A DNA stretch of 18,307 nucleotides, taken from Pelobacter sp. UBA6812. Lineage in GTDB: Bacteria > Desulfobacterota > Desulfuromonadia > Desulfuromonadales > Syntrophotaleaceae. The notes under the pieces are model-generated. The model was not told the origin of the DNA and did not search any database. It saw nothing but the letters and a program-made list of their open reading frames with translations. The position numbers and the translations under genes were made by a program. The DNA lies in NCBI GenBank assembly GCA_002452265.1, contig DKEW01000033.1, positions 208 through 18,514 on the forward strand, given 5' to 3'. Positions 6,724-12,436 of the stretch are shown here, piece by piece (within the stretch, counting starts at the first letter, position 1; the number at the start of each line of letters is the position of its first letter).

Positions 6724-7917
6724 ATGAGCCAAGCCGTACCATTATCCGAACTGCAAAACCGCATGACCCGCTTTCGTGCCCGCATGGATGCCGCCTGCCC
6801 GCAATGGGAGTTGGTGTCCCTGTTCGGCAGGATCAACCAATATTATTTTACCGGCACCATGCAGGATGGCGTATTGTTGATTCCCCGCGATGCCGAGGCG
6901 GTTTACTGGGTCCGACGCAGTTTTGAGCGGGCCAGGGACGAATCGCTGTTCCCGCACATCGAACCGATGAGCAGTTTTCGCGATGCTGCGCAAGCCATGG
7001 GGCGCATTCCTAAGCAGCTTTACCTGGAGACCGAGCTTGTACCGCTGGCCCTGTTGCAGCGCTTCCAGAAGTACTTCCCCGTGTCCGAATGCAAATCGGT
7101 CGATCTGCAGATCGCTGCAGTGCGCGCCGTCAAAAGCCCCTTTGAACTGGAAATTATGCAACGCTCCGGTGAGGTGCATCGCCGGATTCTCGAGGAGCGC
7201 TTGCCCGGCATGTTGCGCGAGGGGATGAGCGAAGCGCAACTGGCTGCCGAACTGTATCCGGTGATGGTCGAGGAAGGCCACCAGGGGGTGGCCCGGTTCG
7301 GCATGTTCCAGACCGAAATCGCCCTGGGACATATCTGCTTTGGCCCGAGCTCCATCTATCCGACCTCGTTTGACGGTCCCGGCGGCAATTTCGGGATGGG
7401 GCCGGCCGCACCGGTGCTGGGCAGCCGCGAACACACCCTTAAAAAGGGCGATCTGGTATTTGTCGATATCGGTTGCGGGGTCGAAGGCTACCATACCGAC
7501 AAGACCATGACCTACATGTTCGGTGCGTCGTTGCCCAAAGAAGTTGTCGCAGCGCATGAACAGTGTGTGGCCATTCAGAATCAGGTGGCCGAGCAGTTGC
7601 GGCCCGGCGCTGTTCCTTCGGAGATTTATCAGACCACCATGGCCAGCCTGAACTCCGATTTCCTGCGTAATTTCATGGGCTTCGGCACACGTCAGGCGCG
7701 GTTTCTCGGCCATGGTATCGGCCTGCTCATCGATGAGTTGCCGGTGATCGCCAAGGGGTTCGATGAACCGCTGCAAGAAAACATGGTGTTTGCCCTGGAG
7801 CCGAAAAAAGGCATCGAACATGTCGGCATGGTCGGCATCGAGAATACCTTTATCGTGACCCCCGATGGTGGTTGCTGCATCACAGGGGATCATCCGGGCC
7901 TCATGCCGGTATATTGA
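6724..7917 (+). CDS. M24-family peptidase (Xaa-Pro aminopeptidase/dipeptidase-like)
   Basis: A protein of 397 residues. ATG 6724 is chosen over an in-frame TTG at 6712 because GGAG (6714-6717) lies 6 nt upstream of it. Residues 1-135 form a creatinase-type N-domain. The pita-bread catalytic domain carries all five metal ligands expected of M24: Asp248 and Asp259 (VDIG and HTDKT), His330 (FLGHGIG), Glu359 (ALEP) and Glu373 (GIENT). It should bind two divalent metals and cleave N-terminal residues next to proline, or a related small substrate. Cytoplasmic; no signal peptide. The next gene starts about 30 bp beyond its stop, so both are likely on one transcript. Creatinase-like substrates cannot be excluded, but a peptidase role is more common. 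Confidence 0.9.
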   Translation: MSQAVPLSELQNRMTRFRARMDAACPQWELVSLFGRINQYYFTGTMQDGVLLIPRDAEAVYWVRRSFERARDESLFPHIEPMSSFRDAAQAMGRIPKQLYLETELVPLALLQRFQKYFPVSECKSVDLQIAAVRAVKSPFELEIMQRSGEVHRRILEERLPGMLREGMSEAQLAAELYPVMVEEGHQGVARFGMFQTEIALGHICFGPSSIYPTSFDGPGGNFGMGPAAPVLGSREHTLKKGDLVFVDIGCGVEGYHTDKTMTYMFGASLPKEVVAAHEQCVAIQNQVAEQLRPGAVPSEIYQTTMASLNSDFLRNFMGFGTRQARFLGHGIGLLIDELPVIAKGFDEPLQENMVFALEPKKGIEHVGMVGIENTFIVTPDGGCCITGDHPGLMPVY

Positions 7918-7948
7918 AAAAATATCTTTACCAGGAGTACGGAAACAG

Positions 7949-8587
7949 GTGTCAGGATTGCTGAATCATAACGGGATTGTCGTGCTGGACTTCGAGACCA
8001 GTGGCATGTCGCCCTTGCAGGGTGACCGGGCCATCGAGATCGGCGCGGTGCGGATCGTCGAAGGGAAAATTGTCGACCGGTTTCAGAGTCTGATGAACCC
8101 GGGACGCCGCATCAGTGGCTTTATCGAGGCTTATACAGGTATCAGCAACGCCATGGTGCAAGCCGCACCGCCCGCCGCCGAAGTCATGGCAGCGTTTGAC
8201 GATTTCATCGACGACAATCCGCTGGTTGCTCACAACGCCTCCTTTGATCGCCGGTTTCTTGATGCCGAATTGCAACGTATCGACCGTTGCCGTCGTCAGG
8301 ACTTTGCCTGTTCCCTGCTGGTGGCACGCCGTGTCTATCCCGAGGCGCCCAACCATAAATTAGCCACCCTGGTGGCCTATAAGGACCTGCCCACCGATGG
8401 TTGTTTTCACCGCGCATTGGCCGATGCCGAGATGACCGCGCACCTGTGGTTGTGCATGGAGGCGGACCTGCGGGACACCTATGGTTTTGCAGAGGTGCCT
8501 TTTGCGGTGCTGGAGGCTTTGGCGAGACAGAAAAAACATCGTGTGGATGGGTTTTTGCGGGAACGGGCCAGGGAAATGGGGATGTAG
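7949..8587 (+). CDS. DEDDh 3'-5' exonuclease (DnaQ/RNase T superfamily)
   Basis: The frame is open from 7865, overlapping the upstream gene, but no ribosome binding site supports starts inside it. GTG 7949, 11 nt after CCAGGAG (7931-7937), is the most likely start and gives 212 residues. The four DEDDh metal ligands and catalytic histidine are visible: Asp14 and Glu16 in VVLDFETSG (ExoI), Asp100 in VAHNASFD (ExoII), and His154 and Asp159 in FHRALADAE (ExoIII). Such proteins remove nucleotides from 3' ends of DNA or RNA using two divalent metals. It has no polymerase, helicase or GIY-YIG extension, so it resembles stand-alone DnaQ-like exonucleases or the epsilon subunit family. The true start is less certain than the function. 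Confidence 0.87.
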   Translation: MSGLLNHNGIVVLDFETSGMSPLQGDRAIEIGAVRIVEGKIVDRFQSLMNPGRRISGFIEAYTGISNAMVQAAPPAAEVMAAFDDFIDDNPLVAHNASFDRRFLDAELQRIDRCRRQDFACSLLVARRVYPEAPNHKLATLVAYKDLPTDGCFHRALADAEMTAHLWLCMEADLRDTYGFAEVPFAVLEALARQKKHRVDGFLRERAREMGM

Positions 8588-8626
8588 GTCTGCCGCTCGA
8601 TCCGGAAAAATGCAAAACTCAAAATG

Positions 8627-8706
8627 TAACCGCAGGGGCCGCAAAGATCGCAGAGAAAATCAAATTCATTTTTGGTTTCTCAGCGGTCTCCGCGTCCTCG
8701 GCGGTG
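8627..8706. repeat. Inverted repeat built of 9-nt units (GC-richer variant)
   Basis: Left arm units CCGCAGGGG/CCGCAAAGA/TCGCAGAGA start at about 8630. The right arm, read on the minus strand, gives CCGCCGAGG/ACGCGGAGA/CCGCTGAGA, ending near 8704. A short AT-rich spacer separates them. It sits right after the exonuclease gene, between two converging transcripts. Confidence 0.8.
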
Positions 8707-8740
8707 TATGATTTCGCGTGTTCTTGATTCGCACTTCGCT

Positions 8741-8789
8741 CCCAGCTCCCAGCTTACAGCTTACAGCTTACAGCTTACAGCTTACAGCT
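8741..8789. repeat. Heptanucleotide tandem repeat overlapping a stop codon
   Basis: Seven head-to-tail 7-nt units: two CCCAGCT (8741-8754), then five TACAGCT (8755-8789). The final unit contains the stop codon (8782-8784) and last codons of the minus-strand iron-sulfur flavoprotein gene. Because 7 is not a multiple of 3, each unit puts a minus-strand TAA into successive frames. Confidence 0.92.
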
Positions 8790-9522
8790 TCGGTTTTTCC
8801 GCCAACTTTTCATCAAATCGCTGATTAATCCGTTGGCGGTAGGCTTCCGCATAATCGGTATTCGGCATCAGCGGCTGTTCCAAGCGTGCGATAGTATCTT
8901 TGGATAGTCCGAGGTTGCGCACCATTTCGCTTCCTGCCTCGTGCAACAGCACCTTGTACTGCTCGACAAAGGGAAGCAGGTTCGAATTCGAGGTCGACAG
9001 CAGGGGGCCTCCCCCACGGTAGATCTCCGCCAGCAGTCGACAGCTCATATTGCGGGCCACGCGGCGGAACAGCACCCGTAACACTTCGAAGTGGCTCTGC
9101 TCGGGAAACCCGCAGTTGGAGATGGCCAGCAGATATTTTGGCCTTTCGTGAATGCGTATATGGCGCGTTTCGCCGTGTTCATCCGGTTCCATGTGCGGAT
9201 CGACCAGAGGAATGAGCCGGTCCATGATGTTTTTCATGATGCCGCTGACGTTGTCGACATACAGGGGGGTCGCCAGGCCAACCACATCTGACGCGGTTAT
9301 TCTGGGCAGCAGTTTGTCCATGGCGTCGCGATGGATGCACTGTCCCGGCGTCTTGAACCAGCAGGCCAGGCAACCGATGCACGGGTTGATCTCCGCGCCC
9401 GACAAAAAGATATTTTCCACTTCGGCACCGGCTTCTTCCGCGCCGGCGGTAAAGGCTTCGACCATGATATGGGTGTTGCCTTGCTCCTTATGCGGACTGC
9501 CGTTAAAGATGGTGATACGCAT
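8782..9522 (-). CDS. Iron-sulfur flavoprotein / NADPH-dependent FMN reductase family
   Basis: A protein of 246 residues. The frame extends to 9606, but ATG 9522 has a strong AAGGAGG directly upstream. The N-terminus MRITIFNGSPHKEQGNT is the FMN phosphate-binding loop of the flavodoxin-like fold. Cys48, Cys51, Cys54 and Cys62 form the compact C-x2-C-x2-C-x7-C motif that binds a [4Fe-4S] cluster in archaeal and bacterial iron-sulfur flavoproteins (ISF). A second FMN contact segment, TPLYVDNVSG, follows near 92. ISF proteins move electrons between ferredoxin and acceptors, and some are implicated in oxygen or peroxide response; the partner here is unknown. The C-terminal extension after residue 180 is charged and less conserved-looking. 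Its last codons and stop are within a heptanucleotide repeat. Confidence 0.87.
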   Translation of the reverse strand: MRITIFNGSPHKEQGNTHIMVEAFTAGAEEAGAEVENIFLSGAEINPCIGCLACWFKTPGQCIHRDAMDKLLPRITASDVVGLATPLYVDNVSGIMKNIMDRLIPLVDPHMEPDEHGETRHIRIHERPKYLLAISNCGFPEQSHFEVLRVLFRRVARNMSCRLLAEIYRGGGPLLSTSNSNLLPFVEQYKVLLHEAGSEMVRNLGLSKDTIARLEQPLMPNTDYAEAYRQRINQRFDEKLAEKPKL

Positions 9523-9695
9523 GGCGCCTCCTTTTCCTTTATGGTGTGGTGCATGAAGGGATTGTTGAGAAGTCGGGATGCCGGTTCGACAGGGACTTTT
9601 ACCCATATTATCGTTTCAGGCGGGGTACGCAAGGCACAACGTTATAAGGTTCCGCATAAGGCCCGGTTTGTCCAGCAAGCTCAAAAAGCAAAGGG

Positions 9696-9796
9696 TTAAC
9701 CGCGGAGAGCGATGAGCTCGCCAAGATGTTCCAGAAAAGTGCATCTCGCTTTATCCTCTCGAGTTTTCCCTGTGCACTTTGAGTGCTCTGCGGTTA
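9696..9796. repeat. Inverted 9-nt-periodic repeat, degenerate copy
   Basis: The ends TTAACCGCGGAG (from 9697) and CTCTGCGGTTAA (to 9797) are inverted. Inside, AAAGTGCA (9736-9743) and TGCACTTT (9773-9780) are also inverted. Minus-strand reading of the right side gives CCGCAGAGC/ACTCAAAGT/GCACAGGGA, again 9-nt units. More diverged than the copies at 6521 and 8627. Confidence 0.65.
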
Positions 9797-9839
9797 ATGA
9801 CCGATTCTATTTGGTTTTAAGCCGTTCCAAATAAAAAAG

Positions 9840-9878
9840 CCCCTTCCGTATTGTGCAAGGGGTTCACTTAACGTGTTG
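9840..9878 (+). repeat. Hairpin plus conserved 15-mer, copy 1 of a two-copy element
   Basis: CCCCTTCCGT (9840-9849) begins a stem that closes with AAGGGG (9857-9862), followed by TCACTTAACGTGTTG (9864-9878). The same arrangement is found on the minus strand at 17297-17334, with one difference in the 15-mer and nearly the same spacing (14 versus 13 nt). Both copies are followed within 15 nt by a terminator-like hairpin. Confidence 0.75.
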
Positions 9879-9892
9879 GCCTATAGTTAAAA

Positions 9893-9926
9893 AAAGAGCC
9901 TTCCTTGATCTCAGGGGAGGCTCTTT
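9893..9926. terminator. Intrinsic terminator, probably bidirectional
   Basis: AAAGAGCC (9893-9900) pairs with GGCTCTTT (9919-9926), with further partial pairing of TTCC to the GGGGA side of the loop. An A-run on the left and T-run on the right permit use from either strand. Confidence 0.78.
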
Positions 9927-10045
9927 ACTGTGCGTTAGTCACTGATTTTAAATTTTATGGTTTGCTTAGCTTTGTTGCGGCCGGGAGTGCATCCGCCTTT
10001 CTGTTGGCTGATAAATCCTAGATAATCCGATAATCAATTTAAGAC

Positions 10046-10098
10046 AAAACATCTGACGGCCCAACCCAGGAGAAGCAGGTTGGGGCGTCAGATGTTTT
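10046..10098. terminator. Large 21-bp-stem hairpin, probable terminator of the minus-strand operon
   Basis: Bases 10046-10066 pair with 10078-10098 over 21 positions with one mismatch (g opposite g), leaving an 11-nt loop. The outer AAAA/TTTT pairs give a T-run in either direction. It lies 95 bp beyond the stop of the sll1863-like gene on the minus strand, where the operon transcript would be expected to end. The stem is unusually long for a terminator. Confidence 0.65.
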
Positions 10099-10192
10099 AG
10101 TAAGCGTGGCTTTTAAGACTGTAGTTTAAACCTGCCTCCAGAGGTGGCGCCTACACACCTTCCTTGAGAGTTAACTGTGATCCTATTTGTAT

Positions 10193-10480
10193 TTATTTGA
10201 ATCTTGATGACGCGGACTCTAATGCATTTCTAAGAGAATCCCACGCGCTGTCAATGCCTTCTTTAAGGTCTTTCCATGCATTGTCACCTGCCTCCCTTAA
10301 CTCAGCAAGTTTATTGGCTGCAGATTCCCTCATAGCCCGTAGCTCTTCAATCTCTTTATAATATTCAACTTTTGCATCAGCTTCTGCTCGGTCGGCTTTT
10401 GCTTTAAGCTTGTCGATTTCTGCACTCCACTCATTTAATTGTGCATTCATTTTCTGTTGGTAGGCTTCTTTCTTGCCCAT
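10193..10480 (-). CDS. sll1863-like coiled-coil stress protein
   Basis: A protein of 95 residues, with ATG 10480 behind GAGGAG. The whole chain is highly charged and helical with heptad-like spacing (QQKMNAQLNEWSAEIDKLK, then DRAEADAKVEYYKEIEELR). It ends with two similar amphipathic segments containing AGDNAWKDLKEGID and SAWDSLRNALESA. This matches small cytoplasmic or membrane-associated helical proteins annotated as the sll1863 stress-response family, related to apolipoprotein-like helical repeats. No enzyme motif is present. It is the last gene of a four-gene minus-strand run after a BON lipoprotein, with an 88-bp gap holding a CCCCC/GGGGG hairpin near 10503-10521. Assignment is by pattern and context; the molecular role is unknown. 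Confidence 0.8.
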   Translation of the reverse strand: MGKKEAYQQKMNAQLNEWSAEIDKLKAKADRAEADAKVEYYKEIEELRAMRESAANKLAELREAGDNAWKDLKEGIDSAWDSLRNALESASSRFK

Positions 10481-10568
10481 GATTCATCTCCTCAATATGT
10501 ATCCCCCGACAAAGCAGGGGGGGGAAGGAAAGGGGATGTCGTATTTGAAGCCATATTTTTTCAGAGAA

Positions 10569-10886
10569 TTAACCCCCTCGTAAAACGAGATTGTTTACGA
10601 CCCGCTTGACCCCGGAGACGCCACTGGCGATTTCCTCTGCGCGTTGTTTCTTTTCCATACTTTCCACAAAGCCGCTCAGTTGGACTACCCCGCCATAAGT
10701 TTCAACCTCCACCTGAATGGCCTGGGTAAGCGAATCGGCCGCCAATTGGGCCTTCACTTTGGTCGAAATGGTTTTATCGTCTAGATAAGTACCGGTGCTT
10801 CGGCTGGTGGAAGATCCGGCGCAACCGGCCAGCGCAAGAATTGTCAAAGCGATCAGCAATCCGGTTATGCGGTGATGTCTCGTCAT
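10569..10886 (-). CDS. BON-domain lipoprotein
   Basis: A protein of 105 residues, starting at ATG 10886 with AAAGGAAAAA upstream. Residues 1-21 are a lipoprotein signal peptide ending in the lipobox LAGC, with Cys22 as the lipidated residue. After a serine/threonine-rich linker, residues about 36-104 form one BON domain: DDKTISTKVKAQLAAD, then VEVETYGGVVQLSGFV and a terminal GVKRVVNNLVL. BON domains, as in OsmY, are linked to osmotic protection and binding of membranes. The protein probably sits in the outer membrane facing the periplasm. It is co-directional with a truncated DUF1328 gene upstream (116 bp) and the sll1863-like gene downstream. Confidence 0.9.
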   Translation of the reverse strand: MTRHHRITGLLIALTILALAGCAGSSTSRSTGTYLDDKTISTKVKAQLAADSLTQAIQVEVETYGGVVQLSGFVESMEKKQRAEEIASGVSGVKRVVNNLVLRGG

Positions 10887-11002
10887 GACATTTTTCCTTT
10901 CGTTTTATAGAGACCCCACGATTCCCGGCCAACCGCCCATCATATCTGCGTCGTTGCGCCGGACAATGAAAGCGGTATGGCAGGAGGTTGATAAACAACC
11001 TG

Positions 11003-11095
11003 CTATACTTTGGCTGCCGCCACAGCAAAACCGGAAAACCCGAAAAGGGCTGCGATCAGAGCAACTGCCAAGAAAATAGCAGCCCATCGTAACAT
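11003..11095 (-). pseudogene. Truncated DUF1328-type small membrane protein (30 residues)
   Basis: ATG 11095 follows a good AGGAGG and opens a frame MLRWAAIFLAVALIAALFGF, then SGFAVAAAKV and a TAG (11003-11005). This is the first transmembrane helix and glycine-rich turn of the DUF1328 family, whose members are usually about 50-55 residues with a second hydrophobic helix. The second helix is missing. In its place the DNA carries a hairpin, GCAGGTTG/CAACCTCCTGC on the minus strand, right after the stop. None of the three frames after the stop gives a hydrophobic segment. It may be a broken gene or a genuine single-helix peptide, since the ribosome binding site and start remain intact. Confidence 0.65.
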
Positions 11096-11150
11096 GCCAT
11101 ACCTCCTTTTCTAGGTTTGACAAAGGGTCTCTATTTAAGCCTTTCAAGAA

Positions 11151-11405
11151 TCATTCAACGGTTTCTTTGATCGCTTCGCCTGTTTCCTCTACAGCTTGGT
11201 CAATCTTTTCACCGGCTTTCTCCGCAGGGCCTTCTTCACCCATCATTTCCTCGGTTGTTTCTTCTACCTTTTCCATTGTCTCTTCAACAGTCTGGTCAAT
11301 TTTTTCGCCCATTTTCTCTGCAGGGCCATCTTTTTCACAGGCCGTGATCAGTAAGGACATTCCGAGAACGGTCAAGGGAAGTAAGAGATAAAAAAATTTT
11401 TTCAT
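11151..11405 (-). CDS. Small lipoprotein with a duplicated amphipathic segment
   Basis: A protein of 84 residues, with ATG 11405 behind GGAGAAAA. A hydrophobic signal peptide ends in the lipobox LITAC with Cys23, followed by acidic helix. The segment GPAEKMGEKIDQTVEET (27-43) returns almost unchanged as GPAEKAGEKIDQAVEET (59-75), with a glutamate- and methionine-rich spacer between them. The repeats are reminiscent of YtxH- or LEA-like amphipathic helices, but I cannot name a family. It is the first gene of a minus-strand run with DUF1328, BON and sll1863-like genes, suggesting an envelope stress role. Confidence 0.82.
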   Translation of the reverse strand: MKKFFYLLLPLTVLGMSLLITACEKDGPAEKMGEKIDQTVEETMEKVEETTEEMMGEEGPAEKAGEKIDQAVEETGEAIKETVE

Positions 11406-12436
11406 AATTTTCTCCTTTTGGGCTTATAGGTTCTATGACGGGAAAGATATCGCCATTTCCGGTTTTACCGACGTGATTTTGATGCATGGGTAACTCATGC
11501 AATAGATCAGGGAACGTTTTTCGGTTTGCTTTTTTGGGGCACCGATATTCTTCTTTGTCGATTCATCCCGCATCAAGCCCTCTTTTGATTAATTACATGG
11601 GGCCTTCCTCCGTTTTTGCGGGCATGAGTAAACTACTAACACCGCGACCGAGACTGTCAAGTATGAAAAAGTACGAAAAAACATATATTTATGCTTTGTT
11701 TCCTTAATGATAAGTTAAGCCCTGACAATTGCCTTGTTTTGTCTGCACCGAATCGATCGACTTAAAAGCGGTAAGGGTGTGGATTTTTTATCTGCCGAAA
11801 TTTTGGAGGCATGTTCGATACCTTAAAGGTTTTGGATTGCCGGTTGTGCAGGGACGGAACAAGTGGTTGGAAATTTACAAAAGGGGTATGACTGACTAAG
11901 CAAGCTAGGGGCGTTATAACTAATCTGGAGGTAGCAGGAAAGGTAGCAGAAGGGAACGGAAAAACCAACCGGCTGGGAAAATCGAGTCGATATCCTTTTT
12001 ATTGGAACGAAAGTAGTAAAGCCATGCGCCCCTTTTTGATTCTTTTCTGCCTGTTTTTTGCCTCAAGCGTCTTCGCTTTATGTAGCACAAGGCCTACGAG
12101 GTTGAGGGCCGGCAGTTCGGGGCTATTACGTCAGTTCTGCGCCAAGTGTATCCACGGTGCTCTAAGGCACGACTTGGAGGGGCTGACCGGCTATTAAGTA
12201 AAGAGTGCGCAAATGGAGTATATGGTGTTTTCCGTTGATCTTGAAAAGGCAAGCGTTCCTCACGAAATGCTCAGCTTTGGTAGCGTGCTGCGTTTTTTTA
12301 CGATTTTATGGAGGATCTTGCCAACGCAAGGATGCCGGCCGAAAATCATCGTAACGTTTTGCAGAGTTTTTGAATTAAACCTTTCGCGAAACCTGGCGAA
12401 GGGCTATCCGCTTAGAGATCGGAACGGACTTTTCAT
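11406..12436. other. Gene-poor region, possibly with decayed coding remnants
   Basis: About 1 kb between two minus-strand genes with no open frame that I recognise. An imperfect direct repeat, GGTAGCAGGAA/GGTAGCAGAAG, lies near 11932-11953. The open frame 12024-12197 begins with a convincing signal-peptide-like stretch but soon becomes implausible. The A+T content is higher than in the operons to the left. Confidence 0.5.
12024..12197 (+). pseudogene. Possible frameshifted remnant of a secreted protein
   Basis: ATG 12024 opens a 57-residue frame starting MRPFLILFCLFFASSVFA, which looks like a complete signal peptide. After about residue 20 the frame turns into an arginine- and serine-rich stretch unlike a protein. 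Switching frame near 12085 gives a more natural run with YEVEGRQFGAITSVLRQVY that continues to a stop near 12232. This suggests a frameshift. No clear ribosome binding site is present. I cannot name a family, and chance remains possible. Confidence 0.3.

Larger units (their letters stand above)
9523..10192. other. Hairpin-rich intergenic region
   Basis: No gene is convincing in this 670-bp stretch. It contains the 9-nt-periodic element at 9696-9796, the hairpin plus conserved 15-mer at 9840-9878, a terminator at 9893-9926 and a 21-bp-stem hairpin at 10046-10098. It separates the start of the iron-sulfur flavoprotein gene from the 3' end of the minus-strand stress-gene run. Confidence 0.7.

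Noticed and set aside
6742..7893. 383-residue open frame on the minus strand
   Set aside because: It is the antisense shadow of the M24 peptidase, which has all five metal ligands. No domain is visible in the minus frame.
7865..7948. Longer N-terminus for the DEDDh exonuclease overlapping the M24 gene
   Set aside because: No ribosome binding site for the earlier starts; the extra 28 residues precede the usual exonuclease start, whereas GTG 7949 has CCAGGAG upstream.
9840..9926. CRISPR-like repeat pair
   Set aside because: Only two copies exist, in opposite orientation and 7.4 kb apart, with no regular spacers or cas genes.
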